Below, piece by piece: positions 39,253-48,278 of a stretch of 64,000 nucleotides of DNA. Every line of letters starts with the position of its first letter. Position 1 is the first letter of the stretch. The stretch comes from Wenxinia marina DSM 24838. GTDB lineage: Bacteria; Pseudomonadota; Alphaproteobacteria; Rhodobacterales; Rhodobacteraceae. The DNA lies in contig NZ_KB902280.1 in assembly GCF_000379485.1 (NCBI RefSeq), positions 61,183 to 125,182 on the forward strand, written 5' to 3'. The notes beneath the pieces were generated by a model, which did not search any database, was not told the DNA's origin, and saw only the letters and a list, made by a program, of their open reading frames with translations. The translations under genes were made by a program, and so were the position numbers.

Positions 39253-40350
39253 GTGGGCTTTCGCATGGGGATCGTCGGGCTGCCGAACGTCGGCAAGTCC
39301 ACGCTGTTCAACGCCCTGACCAGGACCGCCGCGGCGCAGGCGGCGAACTTCCCGTTCTGCACGATCGAGCCGAACGTGGGCGAGGTCGCGGTGCCGGATG
39401 CGCGTCTCGACCGGCTGGCCGAGATCGCGAAGTCGAAACAGGTGATTCCGACGCGGATGACCTTCGTCGACATCGCGGGGCTGGTGAAGGGCGCGAGCAA
39501 GGGCGAGGGCCTAGGCAACCAGTTCCTCGCCAACATCCGCGAGACCGACGCCATCGCCCACGTCCTGCGCTGCTTCGAGGACGGCGACGTGACCCACGTC
39601 GAGGGGCGCGTGGACCCGGTGGCGGACGCCGAAACGATCGAGACCGAGCTGATGATCGCCGACCTCGAATCGGTGGAGCGGCGGATGGCGAACCTCGTGC
39701 GCAAGCTGAAGGGCGGCGACAAGGAGGCGGTGGAGCAGCAGCGCCTGCTGGAGGCGGCGAAGGCCGCGCTGGAGGCCGGGCGTCCGGCGCGGACGGTCCA
39801 GGTGGCGGACGAGGACCGGCGGGCGTGGCGGATGCTGCAGCTGCTGACGGCCAAGCCGGTGCTGTACGTCTGCAACGTCGAGGAAGGCTCCGCCGCGACG
39901 GGCAACAGCCAGTCGGCGAAAGTTGCCGAGATGGCGGCCGCGCAGGGCAATGCCCACGTCGTGATCTCGGCGAAGATCGAGGAGGAGATCGCCCAGCTCG
40001 ACCCCGAGGAGCAGGAGATGTTCCTGGAGGAGATGGGGCTGGAGGAGGCCGGCCTCGACCGGCTGATCCGCGCCGGCTACGAGCTGCTGAACCTGCAGAC
40101 CTACTTCACCGCGGGGCCGAAGGAGGCGCGGGCCTGGACGATTGCGAAGGGGACGCTGGCGCCGCAGGCGGCGGGGGTGATCCACGGCGACTTCGAGAAG
40201 GGGTTCATCCGGGCCGAGACGATCGCGTTCGACGACTACGTCGCGCTCGGCGGCGAGAGCGCGGCGAAGGAGGCGGGCAAGATGCGCGCCGAGGGCAAGG
40301 GGTACGAGGTGAAGGACGGGGACGTCCTGCACTTCCTCTTCAACACCTGA
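39253..40350 (+). CDS. ychF: Redox-regulated ATPase YchF/OLA1
   Basis: The 365-residue Obg-class protein hydrolyses ATP and binds ribosomes. It carries the P-loop GLPNVGKST, the altered NVEE in place of NKxD that gives ATP preference, and the TGS domain FTAGPKEARAWTIAKG ending in KDGDVLHFLFNT. The GTG nine bases upstream of the ATG is an alternative start (VGFRMGIVG), since most relatives begin MGFRMGIVGLPNVG. Confidence 0.96.
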   Translation: MGFRMGIVGLPNVGKSTLFNALTRTAAAQAANFPFCTIEPNVGEVAVPDARLDRLAEIAKSKQVIPTRMTFVDIAGLVKGASKGEGLGNQFLANIRETDAIAHVLRCFEDGDVTHVEGRVDPVADAETIETELMIADLESVERRMANLVRKLKGGDKEAVEQQRLLEAAKAALEAGRPARTVQVADEDRRAWRMLQLLTAKPVLYVCNVEEGSAATGNSQSAKVAEMAAAQGNAHVVISAKIEEEIAQLDPEEQEMFLEEMGLEEAGLDRLIRAGYELLNLQTYFTAGPKEARAWTIAKGTLAPQAAGVIHGDFEKGFIRAETIAFDDYVALGGESAAKEAGKMRAEGKGYEVKDGDVLHFLFNT

Positions 40351-40436
40351 TCCGGCGGAGCGCCTGACGGCGCATTCTCTTGCGTTCGGGGGGCGTTCCG
40401 CCCCCGTCCGGTCCTGTCGGGCCGGACTCCCCCTGA

Positions 40437-40468
40437 GGATACTTGTGGCTCGATGAGAGGGAGGGGCG
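40437..40468 (+). repeat. 32-nt interspersed repeat, copy 2
   Basis: The sequence from GGATACTTGTGGCTCGATG matches 5117-5148. It follows two GC-rich inverted repeats (around 40388-40406 and 40409-40428) that may serve as the ychF terminator. The rest of the 275-base gap has no gene. Confidence 0.65.
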
Positions 40469-40625
40469 GATGCGCCCCGGGGTGGGCCCGCGGCGCCCGG
40501 CTGCGCGAGGTCCCGGGTCGGAGCCCGCGACGGGTTTTCACCGGGCGCTCCGGGCCGCCGCGGTTGAAGTCCGGTCCGCTGCCGTGGCAGGTACGGCCCT
40601 TGTCCCGTATCCGAAGGAGGCCCCG

Positions 40626-41084
40626 ATGGCCGACCTCGCCCTCAGGCACAATCGCGAGCGCGATCTCGCCCCGCTGGCGCGGCTGCTGGCCGACGAGGCC
40701 GACCTCGCGCTGGTCAACCCGAACGCCAAGCATCCGTTCGATCCGCTGGAATGGCAGGAGCGCTGGCTGCACGAGCTGGACGACGAATCCTACTACGTGC
40801 TGGACGAGACCGGCCGCGAGGTGGGCTTCTTCGCATTGCGGGTGGGCGTGGGGCCGGAGGTGCGGCACCTCACCTACGTCTTCGTGGAGGAAGCAGCCCG
40901 CGGCGGCGCGGGGACGCAGCTTGCCGGAATGGCGGAGGAGGCGGCGCGGGCGCTCGGCGCGATGTCGATCACGCTGAAGGTCGAGCTGGACAACGAGCCG
41001 GCGCTCGCCCTCTACCGCTCCTCCGGGTACGAGGAGCTGGGCGTGCAGGGCAACATGGCGACGATGCGTCGGGACCTGGACTAG
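40626..41084 (+). CDS. GNAT-family N-acetyltransferase
   Basis: The 152-residue protein has a recognisable GNAT core: VGFFALRVGVGPEVRHLTYVFVEEAARGGAGTQLAGMAEEAARALG (acetyl-CoA site) and LDNEPALALYRSSGYEELG. The substrate is unknown. GAAGGAG lies before the ATG. Its TAG stop and the TAG stop of the convergent UdgX gene share the palindrome CTAG. Confidence 0.88.
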   Translation: MADLALRHNRERDLAPLARLLADEADLALVNPNAKHPFDPLEWQERWLHELDDESYYVLDETGREVGFFALRVGVGPEVRHLTYVFVEEAARGGAGTQLAGMAEEAARALGAMSITLKVELDNEPALALYRSSGYEELGVQGNMATMRRDLD

Positions 41085-42538
41085 GCCGCCCGCATCTCTT
41101 CCAGTACCGCCTGAGCGGCGGCGAGATCGCGGCGGTAGCGCTCTTCCTCGGCCGCCTTCGCGTCGGCGTCGGGCAGGCGCAGGATGTAGCTGGGGTGCAC
41201 CGTGAGAAAGACCGGGCCGTAGCGCGTCTCCTCCACCGTGCCGCGGCGCTTGAGGATGCCGGCGCGGGTGCCGGTCAGCGTCTCGGCCGCGGTGCCGCCC
41301 ATGCCGAGGATCAGCTTCGGCTGCACCAGCTCCAGCTCCTTCTCGATCCACCAGCGGGCATGTTCGATGTCGCCGCCGTTCGGCGTCTGGTGCATCCGGC
41401 GCTTGCCGCGCATCTGGAATTTGAACCGCTTCACGGCGTTGGTGACGTAGGCGCGGCGGCGCTCGATGCCGGCGTCCTGCGCGATGCGGTCGAAGAGCTG
41501 GCCGGCGGGGCCGACGAAGGGACGGCCCTCCTGATCCTCGATGTCGCCCGGCTGTTCGCCCACGATCATCAGGTCGGCGTCCGGCGGACCCTCGCCCAGC
41601 ACGACGCGGCCGTAGCCCTCGCGCTGGTCGCGACTCTCCTCGTCGGCCCGTGTCTTGAGGTCGTCCCAGCTCATCGGGGCGGCAACGCGGGGCGCGGCGG
41701 GGCGTTCCGGGGAGGCGGAGGCGCGGGCGGCGATCCGCTCTGCGAAAAGCGGCGGCAGGGTCGGCGCGGCCTCGGCCATCTCGCGGACCCGCGCCTCGGC
41801 GTCGGCGAGGAGGCCGGGAATCGCCTGCGCCTCTGGCAGGTTCTTCCAGTACTTCTTCGGCATCTCCGACGTCATCGCGTGGATCTTCACCCGGGCCGGG
41901 TTGAAGATGTTGCAGAAGTAGGTGCGCCAGAGCTCCTCGTTCGCGTCCTCGGGCAGGTCCGGCCGGGGCAGATCGTCGTGCAGCGTGAGGGTGCCGCCCT
42001 CGAACCGGGCGGAGACATCGGGCGTCGCGATCAGCCAGTCCATGTCGCCGAATCTGCGGACGAAGAACGGCGCCGTCAGTTCCATCGTGCGGTGCGTCGG
42101 CTCGAACCAGGCGGCGAAGGAGCGGCGGGGCGCGGTGCGGTCGCCGATCTCGCGGAAGCGGACGAAGGCCGTCATCTTGTGGCGGCAGCGCATGACGTGC
42201 TTTTCCATCTGCCGCAGGTAAGCGAGGTCGGCGTCGCCGCGATCTTCCATCAGCCGGCGTTCGCGCCGAAGGCGCCACAGCAGGGCGTAGAGGCGGGCGA
42301 AGCGCTGCGGGTCGCGGTGCCAGACCACCTTGCCCGCCATCCCGACGAAGGCCTTCGGGACCTTGATGTCGCCGGTCGCGGGCGGCGGCGGGGGCGCGTC
42401 GCCCTCGAACAGGGAGGGCGCGGCCTCGCCGTGTTCCCACAGCACGTCCTCGGGCGGAACGCGGGCCGCCAGCAGGCCGCGGGCGGCGTCGCGCCACGCC
42501 CGGTCGGTGCCGATGCGGGGAAGCGGCACGGCGCGCAT
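41081..42538 (-). CDS. DUF4130 (TIGR03915)-UdgX-like fusion protein
   Basis: The 485-residue protein joins a DUF4130 domain (about 1-260, with MEKHVMRCRHKMTAFVRFRE) to a uracil-DNA glycosylase-like domain (about 290-480). The latter has motif A MIVGEQPGD, YVTNAVKRFKF, the UdgX loop KRRMH with His383 (the residue that in UdgX crosslinks to the abasic site), and TVHPSYILRLP. The four Fe-S cysteines of UdgX are absent: the only cysteines of the protein are two in DUF4130. It is encoded one base from the radical SAM partner (TGATG). Confidence 0.9.
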   Translation of the reverse strand: MRAVPLPRIGTDRAWRDAARGLLAARVPPEDVLWEHGEAAPSLFEGDAPPPPPATGDIKVPKAFVGMAGKVVWHRDPQRFARLYALLWRLRRERRLMEDRGDADLAYLRQMEKHVMRCRHKMTAFVRFREIGDRTAPRRSFAAWFEPTHRTMELTAPFFVRRFGDMDWLIATPDVSARFEGGTLTLHDDLPRPDLPEDANEELWRTYFCNIFNPARVKIHAMTSEMPKKYWKNLPEAQAIPGLLADAEARVREMAEAAPTLPPLFAERIAARASASPERPAAPRVAAPMSWDDLKTRADEESRDQREGYGRVVLGEGPPDADLMIVGEQPGDIEDQEGRPFVGPAGQLFDRIAQDAGIERRRAYVTNAVKRFKFQMRGKRRMHQTPNGGDIEHARWWIEKELELVQPKLILGMGGTAAETLTGTRAGILKRRGTVEETRYGPVFLTVHPSYILRLPDADAKAAEEERYRRDLAAAQAVLEEMRAA

Positions 42539-43773
42539 CAGATCAGGGTCAGCTGTTCCGGCGGCGGCGCGAAGCGGGCGCGCAGATCCGCGGCATCGGT
42601 CAGCGCACGGGGCCGCCAGTCGAGGGCGGTGAGGAACGGCCGCGCCGCCTTGAGGTTGGCGCCCATGCGGGCGAGGTCGTCCCAGCGCAGCGTGCGGTGG
42701 CGGCGGCTGGTCAGGATGCGGCCGACCGTCTTGGTGCCGAGGCCGGGGACGCGGAGCAGCGCCTCGCGGTCGGCGCGGTTCACGTCGACGGGGAAGCTGT
42801 CGCGGTGCGCGATGGCCCAGGCGAGCTTGGGGTCGAGGTCGAGGTCGAGGTTGCCGTCCGGACGCGCCGCGGTGATCTCGCCCGCCTCGAAGCCGTAGAA
42901 CCGCATCAGCCAGTCGGCCTGGTACAGACGATGCTCGCGCTGGAGCGGCGGCTTGATGAGCGGCAGCTTGGCGGTGGCATTGGGGATCGGCGAGAAGGCG
43001 GAGTAGTAGACGCGGCGCAGGCGGTAGTCGGAGTAGAGGCGCGTCGAATGCGTCAGGATCGTCGCGTCGGTGGAGCCGTCGGCGCCGACGATCATCTGCG
43101 TCGACTGCCCCGCGGGGGCGAACTTCGCGGGGCGCTTGCCGCGGAAGCTGCGCTCCTTCGCGGCGTCCAGACGCTGGCGCGTGTCCCGCATCGCGCCGCG
43201 GATCTGGTCGGGGTCCTTCTCGGGCGCGTACGCCTTCACCGCGTGGTCCGTCGGCATCTCGACATTGATCGAGATGCGGTCGGCGAGAAGGCCCGCCTCC
43301 TCGATCAGCTTGGGATCGGCGTCGGGGATCGTCTTGAGGTGGATGTAGCCGCGGAAGTGATGCTCCTCCCGAAGGGTCCGGGCGATGCGGACCATGTCGC
43401 CCATCGTCTCGTCGGGCGAGCGGATGATGCCGGAGGAAAGGAACAGGCCCTCGATGTAGTTGCGCCGGTAGAATTCCAGCGTCAGCGTCACGACCTCCTC
43501 CACGCTGAACCGGGCGCGGCGGGTGTTGGAGGATACCCGGTTCACGCAGTAGGCGCAGTCGTAGATGCAGAAGTTCGTCATCAGGATCTTGAGGAGACTG
43601 ATGCAGCGGCCGTCGGGCGCGTAGGCGTGGCAGATTCCCGACCCCTCGGTCGAGCCGAGGCCCTTGCCGTCCTTCGAATCGCGCCGGGTGGTGCCGCTGG
43701 ACGCGCAGGAGGCGTCGTAGCGGGCGGCGTCCGACAGGATCGCGAGCTTGTCCTGGAGCGAGAGGCGCGACAT
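42538..43773 (-). CDS. Putative DNA modification/repair radical SAM protein (TIGR03916)
   Basis: The 411-residue protein has the radical SAM cluster CIYDCAYC (CxxxCxxC) and a C-terminal helix-hairpin-helix DNA-binding region (VDVNRADREALLRVPGLGTKTVGRILTSRR). The ATG at 43773 gives MSRLSLQDKLAILSDAARYDASC, the family N-terminus. Proteins of this family are encoded next to DUF4130 proteins and are thought to act on DNA, but no reaction is known. A LexA-type operator lies 15 bases before the start. Confidence 0.92.
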   Translation of the reverse strand: MSRLSLQDKLAILSDAARYDASCASSGTTRRDSKDGKGLGSTEGSGICHAYAPDGRCISLLKILMTNFCIYDCAYCVNRVSSNTRRARFSVEEVVTLTLEFYRRNYIEGLFLSSGIIRSPDETMGDMVRIARTLREEHHFRGYIHLKTIPDADPKLIEEAGLLADRISINVEMPTDHAVKAYAPEKDPDQIRGAMRDTRQRLDAAKERSFRGKRPAKFAPAGQSTQMIVGADGSTDATILTHSTRLYSDYRLRRVYYSAFSPIPNATAKLPLIKPPLQREHRLYQADWLMRFYGFEAGEITAARPDGNLDLDLDPKLAWAIAHRDSFPVDVNRADREALLRVPGLGTKTVGRILTSRRHRTLRWDDLARMGANLKAARPFLTALDWRPRALTDAADLRARFAPPPEQLTLI

Positions 43774-43787
43774 CGGGATATACTTAT

Positions 43788-43802
43788 GTTCGCCTAATGT
43801 TC
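43788..43802 (-). promoter_or_regulatory. SOS box (LexA operator), GTTC-N7-GTTC
   Basis: The sequence GTTCGCCTAATGTTC on the plus strand (GAACATTAGGCGAAC on the gene strand) fits exactly the direct repeat GAAC-N7-GAAC bound by LexA in Rhodobacter and Rhizobium. It lies 14 bases upstream of the radical SAM start codon, where it would cover the promoter. The two-gene operon is therefore predicted to be induced by DNA damage. Confidence 0.75.
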
Positions 43803-43978
43803 CCGGCAAGCGCCCTCGGGCGCGCAGCGGCGGAATGCCGCGAGCGGAGCGGAGCGCGACTGGTGCGCCGCCGGCCGCCTCGCGGGCACCATCCCGGCCG
43901 ATCGGTTCTGGCCTTAACGGGGGTGAAAGGTTCCTGCCCTAATGCTTCGGCCCATCGGGGCGCGAAGGAGGTCGGCCG

Positions 43979-44497
43979 ATGTGTAGCTTCCGGGCCGCGG
44001 CGCTGATCGCGGCGGCGGTCATTTTCGGCGCATGGCCTGCGCTGGCTCAGGAAGAGGGGCCGTTCCGGCGGGTGGACCTTCCGCCGATCGAACATGCGGA
44101 GGCGACGCTCCGTGTCGTTGCACCGGACGGGACCGCCACGGTCTACACGCCCGAACAGCTCGAAGAGGTGGGCACATGGGCATTGACGACCGCCACCCCC
44201 TGGGAGGACGAAGTGAGGTTCGAGGGTGTCCTGCTGGCCGACCTTCTCGCCCGACACGGTCTCGCCGGCGTGGGCGTCGAGGTGATCGCCGAGAACGACT
44301 ACGTCACGCGGATCCCACCCGACCCGCAGGTCACGGGTGCCCTTCTCGTCGCCACGCGGGCCGACGGTCACTCCATCGGCCGGCGTGAGCGGGGCCCGAT
44401 CTACTTCGTCGCGCCCGCCGACCGGGTCGGCCCCGATCGGCCGGTCCAGCTGAACCATCTCGTCTGGATGGCGGCCGAGATTCGCCCCGGACCCTGA
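43979..44497 (+). CDS. Exported SUOX-fold (molybdopterin-binding-like) protein
   Basis: The 172-residue product has a signal peptide (MCSFRAAALIAAAVIFGAWPALA) and a sulfite-oxidase-type fold core, seen in TPEQLEEVGTWALTTATPW, FEGVLLADLLARHGL and GPIYFVAPAD. After signal cleavage there is no cysteine to bind molybdenum, so it is probably not an enzyme. It lies 7 nt upstream of a GGDEF-EAL gene with a periplasmic sensor region and may serve as its periplasmic partner; that is inference. Confidence 0.72.
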   Translation: MCSFRAAALIAAAVIFGAWPALAQEEGPFRRVDLPPIEHAEATLRVVAPDGTATVYTPEQLEEVGTWALTTATPWEDEVRFEGVLLADLLARHGLAGVGVEVIAENDYVTRIPPDPQVTGALLVATRADGHSIGRRERGPIYFVAPADRVGPDRPVQLNHLVWMAAEIRPGP

Positions 44498-44504
44498 GCG
44501 GCCG

Positions 44505-46568
44505 ATGACTCCGCGGCGCAACCGGGTCCGACGGTTCTTCGATCTCGACGCTCTGCTGGATGCGCTCGCGACGCCGCGGGGGACGGCGCTGATGCTGTCG
44601 CTTCTGGTCGCCCTCGCCGCGTCGAGTGTGATCCAGATCCGGAACGCCGCCAGCCGTGTCGCAGAGGCGGAGGCGATGTTCCGCGGGCCGGGCGTCCGCG
44701 AGGCCGCGGTCAGCCTCGCCGACATGCAGCGCCTCGCCCAACTCATCGCTGCCGCGGGCGAGGACGGGCGACTGGCCCCGTCCGAGAGGGCCGCGATCGG
44801 GGGAGCCCTCGACATGCTGTACGTCCGCAACGTGAACCTGCAGATGATCGCGGCCCGGGGCGACCCGACCGGTGGCGGCGCAATGGCCATCGCGTGGCTG
44901 TCCGACATCGTGGACGAGGTCGATGCCGCGATGGCGACGGCGGACGACAGCCTGCCGCCGCTTCAGACGGCGGCGGACGGGACGCTCGTGTCGGCCCGGT
45001 CAGCGATCACCCGCTGGCTGGAGGAACTGCACGCCGCGCAGACCACGGCGTTGCGCGCGGCGCTCGGCTCGATGGAGCGGCTGACCCGGATCCACGCCGG
45101 TTTCCTCGGGCTGATCGTTGCGGCGGGCGGCGGCCTGATCCTTCTTCTGCGCCGTGAGGTGCTGATCCGCCGGACCCGGAACGAAGCCGAGCGCCGCGCG
45201 TGGCACATCGCCTACCACGACACGCTGACCGGCCTGCCCAACCGCACCAGCTTTGCCGAGATGGCCGGGACCGTCTTCCCGCCCCGCCCCGGCGCAGCGC
45301 CGGTCGCGCTCGCCTGCATCGACCTCGACGGCTTTCGCGCCATCAACGACGGGCACGGCCAGGCCGCCGGGGACGATGTGCTGCGCCATGTCGGCCAGGC
45401 TCTGGCGAGGCTGGCGGCGCGCGAGGGGCTGTTCATCGCGCGGATCGGCGGCGACGAGTTCGCGGCGATCCTACCCGCGACCGGCGCGGCCGGCCTCGCC
45501 TCGCTCGGGCGCAGGATCGGCGCCGCCATCGACCGACCCGTCCCGGCGGCGAACGCCTCGATCCGCGCCTGCGCCTCCATCGGCATCGCCGAGGCGGCAC
45601 AGGTGGCCCGGCTGGCGGCCGCCGGGCCCGACACGATGGTCCGCGCCGCGCAGTTCGCACTGGCCCGGGCCCGCGACGACGACGGAGCGGGCGCCCTGCG
45701 GCTGTTCGATCCAGAGATCGCCCGCGCCTTCGCCCGCCGCCGCGAGCGGCTGGAGGCGCTCGGCCGCGCCGCCGCCACCGGCGAGCTGGAAGTCTGGTTC
45801 ATGCCCAAGGTCACGCTGGCGACCGGCGCGCTGGCCGGTTTCGAGGCGCTCGCCCGCTGGCGGCACCAGGGCACGCTGGTCCTTCCCGAGGAATTCGTCT
45901 CGCTGGCCGAGGAGAACGGCCAGATCGCGGGTCTCGACAGCTTCATGCTGCGGGAAGCGGCCCGTGCGATGGCAGACTGGAACCGCCGGCACGGCACGGC
46001 CCTCGGCGTCAGCGTGAACCTCTCGCCCCAGCGCCTCGGCCAACCCGGCCTTGTCGCCGAGGTCGAGGCCGCGCTCGCCGCCTCGGGTCTGCCGGCGCCG
46101 CTGCTGACGCTGGAGCTGACGGAAAGCGCGGCGGTTCACGACTGGGCAACGGCGATGCGCCTGCTGACGGCGCTGCGGGCGCTCGGCTGCCGGATCTCGC
46201 TCGACGACTTCGGAACGGGCTATTCGTCCCTCGCCTATCTGCGCACCCTGCCGGCCGACGAGGTGAAGCTCGACAAGAGCTTCCTGACCGACCTCACCGA
46301 GGCGGAATCGGCCCGCCGGATCGTCGCTGCGGTGGTCGAGATCGCCCGCTCCCTCGGCCTCGACGTGGTTGCGGAAGGGGTGGAGACGGCAGCGCAGGCC
46401 CGCATCGCCGCCACCCTCGGCTGCGCCATCGGCCAGGGTTTCCGCTTCGGCCGCCCGCGGCCGGCGGCCGATCCATGGCCCGACCCGGCAGACGGCTCGT
46501 CGTGGAGAGCCGAGCAAGGGGCCGCCGCGGACCCGACGACAGCGACGCTTGGACGGGCCAGCGCCTGA
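44505..46568 (+). CDS. Membrane GGDEF-EAL cyclic-di-GMP protein
   Basis: The 687-residue protein has a membrane helix at about 28-46, a helical periplasmic region of about 160 residues, a second helix (GFLGLIVAAGGGLILLL), a GGDEF domain with intact IGGDEF, and an EAL domain with GFEALARW, SVNLSPQRL, LELTESA, DDFGTGYSSL and KLDKSFL. All phosphodiesterase metal ligands appear present. The RxxD inhibitory site is not kept (REGL). It may both make and break cyclic di-GMP under control of the periplasmic domain and the preceding SUOX-fold protein. Confidence 0.93.
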   Translation: MTPRRNRVRRFFDLDALLDALATPRGTALMLSLLVALAASSVIQIRNAASRVAEAEAMFRGPGVREAAVSLADMQRLAQLIAAAGEDGRLAPSERAAIGGALDMLYVRNVNLQMIAARGDPTGGGAMAIAWLSDIVDEVDAAMATADDSLPPLQTAADGTLVSARSAITRWLEELHAAQTTALRAALGSMERLTRIHAGFLGLIVAAGGGLILLLRREVLIRRTRNEAERRAWHIAYHDTLTGLPNRTSFAEMAGTVFPPRPGAAPVALACIDLDGFRAINDGHGQAAGDDVLRHVGQALARLAAREGLFIARIGGDEFAAILPATGAAGLASLGRRIGAAIDRPVPAANASIRACASIGIAEAAQVARLAAAGPDTMVRAAQFALARARDDDGAGALRLFDPEIARAFARRRERLEALGRAAATGELEVWFMPKVTLATGALAGFEALARWRHQGTLVLPEEFVSLAEENGQIAGLDSFMLREAARAMADWNRRHGTALGVSVNLSPQRLGQPGLVAEVEAALAASGLPAPLLTLELTESAAVHDWATAMRLLTALRALGCRISLDDFGTGYSSLAYLRTLPADEVKLDKSFLTDLTEAESARRIVAAVVEIARSLGLDVVAEGVETAAQARIAATLGCAIGQGFRFGRPRPAADPWPDPADGSSWRAEQGAAADPTTATLGRASA

Positions 46569-46630
46569 CGGCCCCGTCCTGCGAGCCGTGAGTGGACAGG
46601 CCCGTCCGACAGCCCGGCGCTGCCGGGAAA

Positions 46631-46891
46631 CTAGATCCTCATGCCGCGAAGAACAGCGGCGACGTCGGCCCCGGTCCGGCCCACGTCCAGCCGTTCGACC
46701 TCCGAAGTGGCCGCCTCGATCGCCGAGTTCCAGGCCGTGTCCCGCTCGTCCAGAAGGAGGTGCAGCGTCAGATATGCCGTGACGGCGAGGCGGCTCGCCT
46801 CGCCCGTCCCTTCGTGGGCCGCGAGAGCCCTGATGCTCGCCCGCAGATCAGCGGCCAGTGTCTCGACCTGCTGCCGTTCCGTCGTCTCCAT
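46631..46891 (-). CDS. Small protein of unknown function
   Basis: An 86-residue frame starts at the ATG at 46891 with GGAGG seven bases upstream. The product is mostly helical (QQVETLAADLRASIRALAAHEGTGEASRLAVTAYLTLHLLLDERDTAWNSAIEAAT), with no signal peptide or membrane helix. I do not recognise a family. It is convergent with the GGDEF-EAL gene and divergent from the next cyclase gene. Confidence 0.65.
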   Translation of the reverse strand: METTERQQVETLAADLRASIRALAAHEGTGEASRLAVTAYLTLHLLLDERDTAWNSAIEAATSEVERLDVGRTGADVAAVLRGMRI

Positions 46892-47090
46892 TCCGCGACC
46901 TCCGATAAACGGGCCTGCAACGCCCGCGCCCGGCGGTTCGATCCGCGAGCCACACACAGAGCGGGAACCGTGCCGCAAGCGCAACGCCGGCGCAGTCGAT
47001 GCCAGCCTGCCGGCGGGGAAGGACGCCCCCGCGCCTCCGGTCGGTCGCGCTCCTGCCACGAACTCACCACATCTCAGGGTAAACAAAACC

Positions 47091-48278
47091 TTGCGTCTTC
47101 GAGTATTGATCGGTGTGGGTGGTGGTGCCGTGGATCTTCTTCTGAATTTCGTCAACGGACTCGGGATGATGGCGCTCGCCACCGGGTCCTACGCCATCGT
47201 CCAGCGGCGCGGCTGGGACCGGTACGTCCGCCACCTCCTCATCGGCCTCGTGTTCGGGGTCGGCGCGTCGCTGATGATGTTCAACACCGTGGTCGTGGGC
47301 CCCGGTGTCATCGTCGACAGCCGCAACCTCTTCGTCGCCTTCTCCGGCGCCTTCGTCGGGCCGGTCGGCGCGGCGGCGTCGCTGCTTGTGGCCTGCACGA
47401 CGCGACTGGCGATCGGCGGAAGCGGCGCCGCGCTCGGCATCGCCTCGATGATGCTCGCCGCCGGCGTCGGGCTGGTCTGGAACCAGGGCCGGCTCCTGCG
47501 ATCCGCCCCGAACTGGGCGCGCTTCTCCGCGATGGGGCTCACCGTGTCGCTGTCGCTGGCGACCGTCCTTCTCCTCCCCGCCGAGCAGCGGAACAGCGCG
47601 CTGCAGAACTTCGTGCCGATCCTCGTGGCCTTCAACATCCTCGGCGCGCTGATCTTCGGCGCGATGATCGAACGGGAGCGCGCCCTGGCGCGCCACGAGC
47701 GCCGGCTGACGCGCCAGACGATGACCGATCCCCTCACCGGCGCGCTGAACCGCCGGGGGCTGGCGCGGCGCTACGAGGATCTGATGCCGCGGATGGAGGA
47801 GAGGGGCGGCGCCCTCCTCCTCATGGACCTCGACCACTTCAAGGCCGTCAACGACACCCACGGCCACGCGATCGGCGACGAAGTTCTGAAGGGCGCCGTC
47901 GCGGCAGCCCAGGACGTCTGCCGGGCCGAGGACAGCGTGGTGCGGATCGGAGGCGAGGAATTCGCCATACTGCTTCCTGCGGTCGGTGCGGCCGCCGCGT
48001 ACCGCATCGCCGAGAGGGTGCGGCTCTCGATCGAGGGCATGACCCTCCCGGACTGCCCGCGCCTCCAGGTAACGACGAGCATCGGCGTGGTGCACTTCGA
48101 CGGCGGCGTCCCCCTCCTGTCCGAGGCGCTGACCCGGAGCGACCGCGCCCTCTACGCCGCCAAGCGCGGCGGCCGGAACAGGACGGTAGCCGACGTCCTC
48201 TCGCCCGTCGAACCCCCAGCGCAGCCGGAGGCGAGCCTCCTGCTCCAACCACGGACCGGACTGGCCGGCGGCGCCTGA
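47091..48278 (+). CDS. Diguanylate cyclase with 5TM sensor (5TMR-LYT type)
   Basis: The product of about 395 residues has five membrane helices of the 5TMR-LYT kind (LLLNFVNGLGMMALATGSYAIV, then FNTVVVGPGVIVDSRNLFVAFSGAFVGP) and a GGDEF domain with the active variant GGEEF and an RxxD inhibitory site (RAED). It makes cyclic di-GMP. No ATG fits: TTG at 47091 has AGGG eleven bases upstream, while GTG at 47115 or 47130 are alternatives. Confidence 0.85.
   Translation: MRLRVLIGVGGGAVDLLLNFVNGLGMMALATGSYAIVQRRGWDRYVRHLLIGLVFGVGASLMMFNTVVVGPGVIVDSRNLFVAFSGAFVGPVGAAASLLVACTTRLAIGGSGAALGIASMMLAAGVGLVWNQGRLLRSAPNWARFSAMGLTVSLSLATVLLLPAEQRNSALQNFVPILVAFNILGALIFGAMIERERALARHERRLTRQTMTDPLTGALNRRGLARRYEDLMPRMEERGGALLLMDLDHFKAVNDTHGHAIGDEVLKGAVAAAQDVCRAEDSVVRIGGEEFAILLPAVGAAAAYRIAERVRLSIEGMTLPDCPRLQVTTSIGVVHFDGGVPLLSEALTRSDRALYAAKRGGRNRTVADVLSPVEPPAQPEASLLLQPRTGLAGGA

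Noticed and set aside
44343..44470. Possible active molybdenum-cofactor enzyme
   Set aside because: The mature protein has no cysteine ligand and is far shorter than true sulfite oxidases; only the fold resemblance is retained.
46641..47090. N-terminal extension of the 5TM-GGDEF gene starting at an ATG at 46641
   Set aside because: The extension reads antisense to the small 86-residue gene and is low-complexity; the membrane domain of the family begins near residue 1 of the shorter version.
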